Positions 43,288 to 49,437 of a DNA stretch of 49,437 bases are shown piece after piece. A program made the translations under genes and the position numbers. The notes beneath the pieces were generated by a model that was given only the letters and a program-made list of their open reading frames with translations, was not told the DNA's origin and did not search any database. This DNA comes from Pseudobdellovibrionaceae bacterium (lineage in GTDB: Bacteria; Bdellovibrionota; Bdellovibrionia; Bdellovibrionales; JAMPXM01), in NCBI GenBank assembly GCA_947462815.1, contig CANHQR010000021.1, forward strand, positions 1 through 49,437. Direction: 5' to 3'. Numbering within the stretch: the first letter of the stretch is position 1; every line of letters begins with the position of its first letter.

Positions 43288-43917
43288 ATGTCGACCCGCC
43301 CTATGGGAATCCCTCAGCCCAGCTTTTTACGAACTCGCGCAGCGTGTCTTGCGATAGAGTGCGCGGCTGCGATTGTGGCGACGCTTGTGCTGAGCTCGTG
43401 TGCGTATTCCTGGGGCCTGGGGCCTCGACGCTTGCCCGAAGGCCATTCTCGTTTAGCGATTCCAGTTTTTAAAAACCGGACGCATGAGGCCGGGGCCGAA
43501 GTCGCCTTCACCAATTCGATGATTCGCGAATTTCAGCGCTCGCGCATCGGGCAGATCGTTGATAAACGCGAAGCCGAGGTCGTCTTGGAGGGCAGCGTGG
43601 ACGAGATCGCCTCCACCTCAGTCGACCAATTGAAAGTTGACCAACCCGGAGGCTTGATTCCGCAAGGCACCATCTTGAACACCGTCTATCGAGTGACGGT
43701 GCGCACGAGCCTACAGCTCAAGCGCGTGAGCGACGGCCGAATCATCTGGTCGGATTCCTTTAGCGGCGAGCGCAGTTACCTGGCCCCCAAGCTCGGTTTG
43801 GAAGGACTGAATTCTGCCAACGCGCTCTACAACCATAGCGCCCGGCAAGAATTGATCGCCGCGATGGCCGCCGATGTGATGGCCGAAGCTCATGGCCGAT
43901 TGACGGAGAACTTCTGA
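43288..43917 (+). CDS. lptE: LPS-assembly lipoprotein LptE-like
   Basis: Outer-membrane lipoprotein that plugs the LptD barrel and helps deliver LPS. The 209-aa product has a lipobox LSSC (Cys38), then YSWGLGPRRLPEGHSRLAIPVFKNRTHEAGAEVAFTNSMIREF, the SLxIPxFxNxT-x-x-x-x-E pattern of the LptE/DUF family, and EAEVVLEGSVDEI. It is one base from holA (overlapping ATGs at the stop), which matches the lptE-holA order in other proteobacteria. The N-terminal 20 residues before the hydrophobic stretch are unusually long. Confidence 0.85.
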   Translation: MSTRPMGIPQPSFLRTRAACLAIECAAAIVATLVLSSCAYSWGLGPRRLPEGHSRLAIPVFKNRTHEAGAEVAFTNSMIREFQRSRIGQIVDKREAEVVLEGSVDEIASTSVDQLKVDQPGGLIPQGTILNTVYRVTVRTSLQLKRVSDGRIIWSDSFSGERSYLAPKLGLEGLNSANALYNHSARQELIAAMAADVMAEAHGRLTENF

Positions 43918-44951
43918 TGGCCGCGACGGAAATGACCTACAATCGTCTCACGCAGGTTCTCAAAAAGAGCGATTTTGCGCCTTTGTATTTGTTCTTTGGT
44001 GAAGAGAGATTTTTGTCTGAGCGAGCCGCGGCCGATGTGGTGCAAGCTGTCGTGCCTGAGGGCTTTCGCGATTTTAATCTCAGCGTATTCGATGGACAAG
44101 ATTGCGATGTGAATCGCGTTCGCGATGCTCTGGAGACCTTGCCGATGATGGCGCCGAATCGCCTGGTGCGCCTCGACCAGGCGGACGAGTTGACAGATAA
44201 AGAATGGGACGTCCTCATGCCTGTCATCGAGCAAATGGCGGCGGGACGCCTGGCGGGTGTGGTGTTAGTGGTACTCGCTCGCAAGATCGACAAGCGCAAG
44301 AAGCACTGGAAGCGACTGTTGGAAAGCGGCGTGCAGATGGAATGCAAACGCCCTTATGAAAATCAGATTCCTGATTGGATTGATTTCCTCGGCGAACGGC
44401 ATCGCATCGGTTTCGATGAGGACTCGCGTCTAGCACTTCAGCAGGTGGTGGGTTCTCACCTCCACGACCTCGATGGAGAGATCCGCAAACTCGCCATCTA
44501 CTTGGGGGGGCGCGAGGGCAGCAAAAAAGTGCACGCAAAAGTCGAAGACGTTTTGAAAGTGGTCTCGCGGGTGCGCCACGAATCCGTCTTCGACTTCACG
44601 GATGCTGTGGGGCGCGGAGATCGGGCGCGTGCACTTTATTGCCTCGCGAACTTGCTCGATCAGGGTCAAAACGAAATGGGTATTCTGGCCTTGGTGGGCC
44701 GGCACGTGCGCATCTTGCGTGCGATTCTGGAGGGCTCACGCGAGGGTCTGGTGGGGCAAAAGCTCGCCGCGCGTGCCGGTGTGTCGCCATTTTTCCTGCG
44801 CGATTATGTGGATCAGTCCAAGCTCTGGTCGGCCAACAAGTTGGACCAGGCCCTCGAGGCCTTGCTGGATACAGATCGGGCCCTGAAGTCTTCGCCGATG
44901 TCTTCGCACATTTGGCTTGAGAACTTTGTTCTGCGTGTCTGTTCGCATTGA
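43917..44951 (+). CDS. holA: DNA polymerase III subunit delta
   Basis: Clamp-loader subunit that opens the beta clamp, cytoplasmic. The 344-aa product has the N-terminal FAPLYLFFGEERFLSERAAADVV, LPMMAPNRLVRLDQADEL, and C-terminal helices with VFDFTDAVGRGDRARAL and NEMGILALVGRHVRILRAIL typical of HolA. It starts with ATG 43917 overlapping the lptE stop (TGATG), implying translational coupling. It is followed by a 110-bp gap to the PilZ gene. Confidence 0.9.
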   Translation: MAATEMTYNRLTQVLKKSDFAPLYLFFGEERFLSERAAADVVQAVVPEGFRDFNLSVFDGQDCDVNRVRDALETLPMMAPNRLVRLDQADELTDKEWDVLMPVIEQMAAGRLAGVVLVVLARKIDKRKKHWKRLLESGVQMECKRPYENQIPDWIDFLGERHRIGFDEDSRLALQQVVGSHLHDLDGEIRKLAIYLGGREGSKKVHAKVEDVLKVVSRVRHESVFDFTDAVGRGDRARALYCLANLLDQGQNEMGILALVGRHVRILRAILEGSREGLVGQKLAARAGVSPFFLRDYVDQSKLWSANKLDQALEALLDTDRALKSSPMSSHIWLENFVLRVCSH

Positions 44952-45028
44952 GACCCAACTCAAAGCGGGGAATTGACAACCCTGTGAGGGCGCACGGACA
45001 GGGCCTCCGCCTCGCCTCAGGTCGAGCT

Positions 45029-45056
45029 TCAAGAATTCGGTCTGTTTCGCCGATAA
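45029..45056 (+). promoter_or_regulatory. FliA (sigma28)-type promoter of the PilZ gene
   Basis: GCCGATAA at 45049-45056 is identical to the FliA -10 consensus, and TCAAG at 45029-45033, 15 bases upstream, is close to TAAAG. The predicted start point is within a few bases of ATG 45064, so this message would also be leaderless. Confidence 0.6.
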
Positions 45057-45063
45057 TAAGTTG

Positions 45064-45645
45064 ATGGTCTTTAAACATTATCTCAAACAGGCCAAGCTCG
45101 AGGAATCGCGCTCGGGAACGCGGCGTGCGCCTCGGCGTGCGTATCGAAGGCCGATGGGTCTATTGTTTGATGGCGAGTACCAGGTGATCGAGGGTCGGCA
45201 GCTTTCCGAAGGTGGCGCGATGGTTATCGTTCCGGCTGTTTTAGCCCGCCGATGGACGGCGGGACGATCCGGAACGCTGGCTTTGATTCTTCCTGAGCAA
45301 CTGGGCTCAGATGCTGAATCAAGCGCCAGCGCTGACGAACGGGCGATGGTGTTGCGAGCTGTCGCCATTTATCAAAACCCAGTTCCAGAAGGCGTCGCCA
45401 TAGGATTGAAGTTTAGCGAGCTACCCTTTCAAAACCGACGCATGATTCGAAACTACGTGGCGGCTAAGTCAGCCGATGAGGTGGCGGATGGTGGTCGAGA
45501 GACACATCGGCTGGGCGGATCCGCCGATCCCTCGCTCGCCGTCGGTGAACGCGAACCGGGTTCTCAAGCTTCAGGTGAGGCATCGAGTTCACCCCAGCCA
45601 ACGAGCTTTACGCGAGCCAAGCCTCCTGAAGCGAATGAGGCCTAA
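45064..45645 (+). CDS. PilZ-domain protein
   Basis: A 193-aa soluble protein. The N-terminal basic block RRAPRRAYRRP (about 20-30) supplies the RxxxR of PilZ domains, followed by GLLFDGEYQVIEGRQLSEGGAMV (the D/NxSxxG position reads LSEGG), GVAIGLKFSELPFQNRRMIRNYV. This is a c-di-GMP binding fold. The C-terminal 60 residues are low-complexity (Ser, Gly, Ala, Pro). The 3' end runs into a 15-bp tandem repeat that includes the stop codon. A near-perfect FliA -10 just upstream suggests flagellar-regulon expression. Confidence 0.75.
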   Translation: MVFKHYLKQAKLEESRSGTRRAPRRAYRRPMGLLFDGEYQVIEGRQLSEGGAMVIVPAVLARRWTAGRSGTLALILPEQLGSDAESSASADERAMVLRAVAIYQNPVPEGVAIGLKFSELPFQNRRMIRNYVAAKSADEVADGGRETHRLGGSADPSLAVGEREPGSQASGEASSSPQPTSFTRAKPPEANEA

Positions 45646-45670
45646 GCGAATGAGGCCTAAGCGAATGAGG
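45631..45670 (+). repeat. 15-bp tandem repeat over the PilZ gene stop codon
   Basis: GCGAATGAGGCCTAA is present at 45631-45645 and 45646-45660, with a partial third copy at 45661-45670. The TAA of the first unit is the PilZ gene stop. Slippage here would leave the protein unchanged because each unit carries its own stop. Confidence 0.8.
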
Positions 45671-45714
45671 ATAGAGGCTTGGTAGCCGGAGGTTCAGTCT
45701 TGGCGATAAGGTCG

Positions 45715-45742
45715 AAAAAAAAGGAGGCGTTGGCCTCCTTTT
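45715..45742. terminator. intrinsic terminator of rpsT, also usable by the PilZ gene
   Basis: AAAAGGAGGC (45719-45728) pairs with GCCTCCTTTT (45733-45742) around a GTTG loop. For the minus-strand rpsT transcript, eight Ts follow. For the plus-strand transcript of the PilZ gene, TTTT and then GCTTTT follow, weaker. It ends transcription 150 bp past rpsT. Confidence 0.9.
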
Positions 45743-45769
45743 GCTTTTGACGGACTTCTCCGCCTTTTT

Positions 45770-45859
45770 CATCAAGTCTGCTTCCATCAAGTCCGCTTTC
45801 ACCAAGTTTGCTTCCACCAAGTTTGCTTCCACCAAGTTTGCTTCCACCAAGTTTGCACT
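45770..45859. repeat. six-copy 15-bp minisatellite between rpsT and its terminator
   Basis: Six units at 45770, 45785, 45800, 45815, 45830 and 45845. Three are identical (CACCAAGTTTGCTTC), the others differ by one to four bases. On the minus strand it is in the rpsT frame and would read as A(N/D)L-type pentapeptides (VEANL, VKADL, MEADL). Confidence 0.9.
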
Positions 45860-45892
45860 TAGGGAATTTGAATGTCGGCTTTGTGAGAACGC

Positions 45893-46159
45893 TTACTTCG
45901 ACGCGGCTTTGTGGGCCATCTTCGCCAAGCGGCTCATTTTACGAGCCACAGTCTTCTTGTGCATAGCGCCCTTCGCGACAGCCTTGCTGAACTTCGAGTT
46001 CAGTTCTTTTAGAGCCTCGGGAACTGCTTTTTTGTCGCTACCCAAAAGGGTGCGAACTTTCTTTTCCACCGTGCGGACCGCCGCCTTAGTTTGCGAGTTG
46101 CGTGCGTTGCGACGGACAGCCTGACGAGCGCGTTTTTCTGCGGACTTATGAGTTGCCAA
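45893..46159 (-). CDS. rpsT: 30S ribosomal protein S20
   Basis: Primary 16S rRNA-binding protein of the small subunit, 88 aa. It starts MATHKSAEKRARQAVRRNARN and ends KMSRLAKMAHKAASK, the standard S20 pattern. The start codon is TTG at 46159, preceded by GGGGAGG seven bases upstream. E. coli rpsT also begins with UUG, which is needed for its translational autoregulation, so the same control is plausible. It is divergent from murJ, and its open frame continues past the stop through the 15-bp repeats to about 45608. Confidence 0.97.
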   Translation of the reverse strand: MATHKSAEKRARQAVRRNARNSQTKAAVRTVEKKVRTLLGSDKKAVPEALKELNSKFSKAVAKGAMHKKTVARKMSRLAKMAHKAASK

Positions 46160-46243
46160 GGGTTAACCTCCCCAATAACGACAGAGGGAGAAGGCGTAAC
46201 ACGTCGCACCCTGCTTTTGCAACACTTTGTCAGGGCCTGGAAC

Positions 46244-47971
46244 ATGACCCGAAGTCCTCAATCCACCGAGAATTCAGCCCATCACTCGGGCGAGAATTTG
46301 GCCGAGAATTCAATCGAAACGCAGGGCGTTGGTGGCCGGCACCATCTGGGACGAGCTGTCAGTTCGGTGGCCCAGTCCGCGAGTCTCGTGGCTTTGGGAA
46401 CCTTGGCCTCGAGAGTGTTGGGTCTTTTGCGCGATATGCTGTTGGCCCGGCACTTTTCGCCCGAGGTCCGGGATGCCTTTGTTGTGGCCTTCCGTTTGCC
46501 GAATATTTTCCGAAGGCTGTTTGGTGAAGGGGTTTTGTCCGCAAGCTTTTTGCCGAGTTTGGTGATCGCGCTCACGCGCCCCTCGGCACCCGGTGAGGCC
46601 ACAAGGCTCGTGGGTGCGGTTTTCACTTTACTCTTATCGCTCACCACCCTGATCTCGCTCTTCGGAATCGTCTTCATGGATGAGTTGATGCGGCTTTTGT
46701 TGAGCGGTGGTTCCTTCAATGAGGTGCCGGGCAAGTTTCAACTCACCGTCGATTTGGCGCGCATCATGTTCGGATTTGTGGCGCTGGTCTCGATGTATGC
46801 GTTTTTTATGGCGGTCCTCAATAGCCTGCATCGCTTTGCGCTCGCCGCACTCGCACCCTGCCTTTTCAACCTGAGCCTGATCATCGCCATCCTCGGCTTT
46901 CGCGGACAAGCTCAGGCGGAACGCGCCCTCGCTTGGAGTGTGTTGGTGGGCGGTGCCTTGCAAATGCTCATTCTCGTACCGGCGATCCGCCGCGCGGGTC
47001 ATTGGCCAAAACTGGGCTTTTTCTGGTCGAGTCCCCAGGGGCCGCAGCCCGTATGGACACTCCCTGAGGTGCAGAAGGTGTTTGCGGCGATGGGGCCGAG
47101 CCTCCTGGGGCTGGGTGTATTGCAGGTGATGACGGTGCTCAACGTGGTCTTCGCGTCGCGGCTTCCCCAGGGCGCGCATACAGCGATTTATCTGGCGGAT
47201 CGACTCTTTGAATTGCCGCTTTCGCTGATTGCGGTGAGTGTGGGCTCGGCCATGCTCCCCACTTTGTCGGGGCAGTGGGCTGCCGGCGATACGGCGAGTA
47301 TGACGGCGACTTTACGGCGTGGACTTCGCTTTGTGTTGTTTTTGGCGCTGCCTTCGGCTGTTGGACTTTTTGTCTTGGCGGAGCCGATCACCGAGGTGCT
47401 CTTTCAGGGGCGAGAGTTCCGCTACGCGGATGTGCTCATGACCTCAGAGGTGATTCGGGTTTCAGCGATCGGCCTTGTGATGGCTGCGGTCGTGAAGCTT
47501 CTGGCGCAAGGATTCTTTGCAGTTGGCAACACCTGGTTTCCCGCGCTGGCGGGTGTGGTGACCTTAGCTTGCCACGCCGTCTTTGCGTGGGCGGGGACGC
47601 GATCTTTGGGACTCTTGGGATTAACCGCGGCGACGGTGCTCTCCAGTTTGGTGAACGCCGTGCTGCTCGGCCTCGCCTATTCAAAGTGGGTCGGACCTTT
47701 GGAGTGGCGACAAACTGTGGGCTTGGTTTTGAAGCTCGCATTGGCCTGTGGGGCCTTGGCCGCGGGCTGTTTGATCTACGAACCTTTGGTGTTGGAATTT
47801 GGTTCGCGCTTTTTGACAAGATCGGTGGCCTTGACGGCTTCCATCTTTTTGGCCAGTGGGCTCTATTTTGCCGCCACGGCGATTTTGAGAGTGCCCGAGC
47901 TCGGCGAATTCGCCTTGCGCGCCCGCGAACTGGTGACGGCTCGCCGTCGCCGATCGGCCTCAGTCCAGTGA
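46244..47971 (+). CDS. murJ: lipid II flippase MurJ
   Basis: Inner-membrane flippase that exports the peptidoglycan precursor lipid II (MOP exporter superfamily). The 575-aa product begins with a hydrophilic 40-residue extension rich in Ser, Glu and His, then about 13-14 helices. Motifs include SRVLGLLRDMLLARHFSP, FRLPNIFRRLFGEGVLSASFLP and LRFVLFLALPSAVGLFVLAEPI. The frame is open to 46091 across the divergent rpsT, so ATG 46244 is the sensible start. It faces mazG convergently, 78 bp apart. Confidence 0.95.
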   Translation: MTRSPQSTENSAHHSGENLAENSIETQGVGGRHHLGRAVSSVAQSASLVALGTLASRVLGLLRDMLLARHFSPEVRDAFVVAFRLPNIFRRLFGEGVLSASFLPSLVIALTRPSAPGEATRLVGAVFTLLLSLTTLISLFGIVFMDELMRLLLSGGSFNEVPGKFQLTVDLARIMFGFVALVSMYAFFMAVLNSLHRFALAALAPCLFNLSLIIAILGFRGQAQAERALAWSVLVGGALQMLILVPAIRRAGHWPKLGFFWSSPQGPQPVWTLPEVQKVFAAMGPSLLGLGVLQVMTVLNVVFASRLPQGAHTAIYLADRLFELPLSLIAVSVGSAMLPTLSGQWAAGDTASMTATLRRGLRFVLFLALPSAVGLFVLAEPITEVLFQGREFRYADVLMTSEVIRVSAIGLVMAAVVKLLAQGFFAVGNTWFPALAGVVTLACHAVFAWAGTRSLGLLGLTAATVLSSLVNAVLLGLAYSKWVGPLEWRQTVGLVLKLALACGALAAGCLIYEPLVLEFGSRFLTRSVALTASIFLASGLYFAATAILRVPELGEFALRARELVTARRRRSASVQ

Positions 47972-48049
47972 GCGGCCTGGCGGATCAGGTTGGGGCGACG
48001 TCAATACGGCGGAGGTGATGAATTGAAGCTGTGGCGTCGGCTTTGGTGC

Positions 48050-48910
48050 TCAGGGCTGGTTTGAGAGTTGGCGGGCCTTGGCGAGGCGCCAAAAGTTCTC
48101 GAGTTCCTCTGGAGATCTCGATTCATAGCTTCGGCCATCTTTGAGCTCGGCTTCCGCAGCAATGGCCCGCATGAGAAAAAATCGAGATTCAAATCGCGCA
48201 TTACCTTCCCGCAGCGCCTGCTCGGGGTCCAAATCAAGATGTCGCGCCAGCTGCGCAACGCTAAACAAAAGATCGCCGATTTCATGCTGACAGGCCGCTC
48301 GATCGCGGCTGACGAGCGCTTCACGCATTTCCGCGACCTCTTCGTCCACTTTGAGCATAACGTCTTCCGGCTTGGTCCAATCGAACTTGAGACGCCGTGT
48401 CTTCTGACCAATTTTTGCCGCACGCTGCAGAGCGGGGAGAGCCAGAGGCACATCGAAGCGCTCTTGATTCGGATGGGCTAGAGGGGCTTTGGACTCGGCC
48501 GCCTTAATTTTCTGCCAGTTGTCGAGAACCTCTTGAGCATTTGCGACTTGCGTGTCGCCGAAAACATGCGGATGTCGGCGTACCATTTTTTCGCCAATCC
48601 CCCGGATCACGTCGGTCATATTGAAGCGCTGCTCTTCTTCGGCGAGTCGCGCGTGCAACACCACTTGCAGAAGCACGTCGCCCAACTCCTCGCAGATCTG
48701 TTGGTCCGAGCCTCGCTCCAAGGCTTCGATCAACTCGCAGACTTCTTCCATCGCGTAGGGTGTGAGGCTTTGATGTGTCTGCTCAAGATCCCAAGGGCAG
48801 CCGCCGGGTGAGCGGAGGGCGGCGACGATCTGGACGAAAGAGGTGAAGTCGTTCAGATTTTTTGGAATGGGGTGCGAAGGTTTTGCGGCTTTGGTCGGTG
48901 AATCGCTCAT
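48050..48910 (-). CDS. mazG: nucleoside triphosphate pyrophosphohydrolase MazG
   Basis: Cytoplasmic house-cleaning enzyme that hydrolyses (d)NTPs to NMP and PPi and can lower ppGpp. The 286-aa product has two MazG domains. The first has CPWDLEQTHQSLTPYAMEEVCELIEAL (38-64) and EELGDVLLQVVLHARLAEE; the second has KVDEEVAEMREAL and HEIGDLLFSVAQLARHL, so the EExxE and ELGD metal sites are present in both. ATG 48910 is chosen because the conserved part starts soon after; the frame is open to 49060. It is convergent with murJ. Confidence 0.95.
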   Translation of the reverse strand: MSDSPTKAAKPSHPIPKNLNDFTSFVQIVAALRSPGGCPWDLEQTHQSLTPYAMEEVCELIEALERGSDQQICEELGDVLLQVVLHARLAEEEQRFNMTDVIRGIGEKMVRRHPHVFGDTQVANAQEVLDNWQKIKAAESKAPLAHPNQERFDVPLALPALQRAAKIGQKTRRLKFDWTKPEDVMLKVDEEVAEMREALVSRDRAACQHEIGDLLFSVAQLARHLDLDPEQALREGNARFESRFFLMRAIAAEAELKDGRSYESRSPEELENFWRLAKARQLSNQP

Positions 48911-49037
48911 AGCCCTAGGTCGCATCCAGTCGCGACAAAGTCCAGCCTGCAAATCGCGACGCGAAAGTCTTTTCCTTGCTGGTGACCGGAAAGAGTAGCA
49001 TGAAGGGAGCAACGCGGTTCGGCATCCTGAGGTGGGC

Positions 49038-49437
49038 TTGAAATTCGGTGGACGTTCCAAGCATTCGAAGACCGGCAGTCGCGAGTCGCTGCAGTATCGA
49101 TCGAAGTATATCGATCACTCGCTGCGCTTTCTCGATTGGGTGAATGAACTGGGTCTCGAGCGGACGTGGTTGGGCCGTCACTTGGCATGGGCCGAGGAGA
49201 ATTTTCGACTCCGTCGGCTGGCGATGGTGTTTTTGTTTTCGATTGCGCTGTCACTGTTATTGTTTTGGGAAATCGATCTTTCGTACTCTTACCGCGTCGG
49301 CGATGTGGTCTCGCGCGACATCAAATCCCCCATCAGCTTTGAAGTGATCGATGAAGTGGCGACCGAACAAAAGCGGCGTCAAGCGGAGCGGTCGATTGCC
49401 CCCGTCCTCGATTATGATCGCGGTGCCTACGACGACT
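49038..49437 (+). CDS. 7TM-HD family c-di-AMP phosphodiesterase-like protein, 5' part
   Basis: The window ends inside this gene (133 codons visible). An amphipathic basic N-terminus leads to a membrane helix (about 62-77, MVFLFSIALSLLLFW), then SYRVGDVVSRDIKSPISF, a short run to EQKRRQAERSIAPVLDYD, the start of the extracytoplasmic 7TMR-HDED region of PgpH/YqfF proteins. The remaining six helices and the HD domain lie beyond the window. TTG 49038 is chosen because GAGG is five bases upstream. In PgpH the HD domain hydrolyses c-di-AMP. Confidence 0.85.
   Translation, partial: MKFGGRSKHSKTGSRESLQYRSKYIDHSLRFLDWVNELGLERTWLGRHLAWAEENFRLRRLAMVFLFSIALSLLLFWEIDLSYSYRVGDVVSRDIKSPISFEVIDEVATEQKRRQAERSIAPVLDYDRGAYDD

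Noticed and set aside
43061-43357. 98-codon plus-strand frame before lptE
   Set aside because: No family signature, overlaps the lptE promoter and start in another frame.
45770-45859. CRISPR array
   Set aside because: Units are directly adjacent 15-mers with no spacers, so it is a minisatellite.
45741-46124. 127-codon plus-strand frame over the minisatellite and rpsT
   Set aside because: Antisense to rpsT; its TKFAS-like repeats are only the complement of the 15-bp array.
47275-48018. 247-codon second frame within murJ
   Set aside because: Glycine/arginine-rich shadow of murJ with no start signal; the murJ frame has clear family motifs.

Overview
The window is a gene-dense stretch (about 50 genes in 49 kb) of a Gram-negative bacterium. 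It encodes outer-membrane and LPS-assembly functions (an LptE-like lipoprotein, a beta-barrel protein), MurJ, lipoproteins, PilZ proteins and a FliA-type promoter. The style (PilZ response regulator, many secreted orphan proteins, class III cyclase with CHASE2, TTG starts) is most like the Bdellovibrionota and neighbouring deltaproteobacterial lineages. That placement is inference from content, not from a marker search.

Layout. 1-1.3 kb: an IS1-like insertion sequence whose right end abuts a secreted thermonuclease gene and may drive it. 2.0-5.0 kb: a divergent pair of membrane-anchored SGNH/GDSL proteins, one with and one without recognisable catalytic residues, plus a DUF5989 membrane peptide. 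5.0-6.9 kb: sparse DNA with an IS110-like scrap, a 16-bp palindrome and hairpin-forming repeats. 6.9-14.6 kb: exported orphans, an outer-membrane barrel, a netrin-like secreted protein, a DUF1993 protein, a PQQ sugar dehydrogenase, a flavin amine oxidase and a zinc alcohol dehydrogenase. 14.5-18.1 kb: a creD-creB-creC operon preceded by three TTCAC boxes in 11-bp phase. 18.2-25.9 kb: a 149-bp MITE-like element, a VTT membrane/flavin disulfide reductase fusion, a TerB-like protein, a VWA lipoprotein, a VOC protein, and a TetR regulator divergent from a membrane protein and a TIGR01777 epimerase. 26-30 kb: small exported proteins, an ArsC/Spx-like protein, a ClsC-like phospholipase D and a receiver-PilZ regulator.

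30.1-39.2 kb looks accessory. It holds an IS3/IS407-type element broken by one stop codon, transposase wreckage, an operon of a CHASE2 adenylate cyclase, an SH3b protein and an M48 lipoprotein protease, and a choloylglycine-hydrolase-like enzyme. It ends at tandem tRNA-Lys and tRNA-Glu genes. From 39.4 kb to the end is core: purA, a SerA-like dehydrogenase with a class V aminotransferase (a probable serine-pathway pair), lptE, holA, a PilZ protein, rpsT (TTG start), murJ, mazG and the 5' part of a 7TM-HD c-di-AMP phosphodiesterase-like gene.

Patterns that cut across genes: several genes lack a Shine-Dalgarno site and instead have a -10 hexamer ending 5-6 nt before the start codon, the signature of leaderless mRNA; the intrinsic terminator of the alcohol dehydrogenase gene is embedded in the codons for the ATP-binding G2 box of convergent creC; and a 15-bp minisatellite lies in frame behind the rpsT stop codon and spells a pentapeptide-repeat protein. 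No complete, clearly new multi-gene system (defence, CRISPR, phage) was seen.
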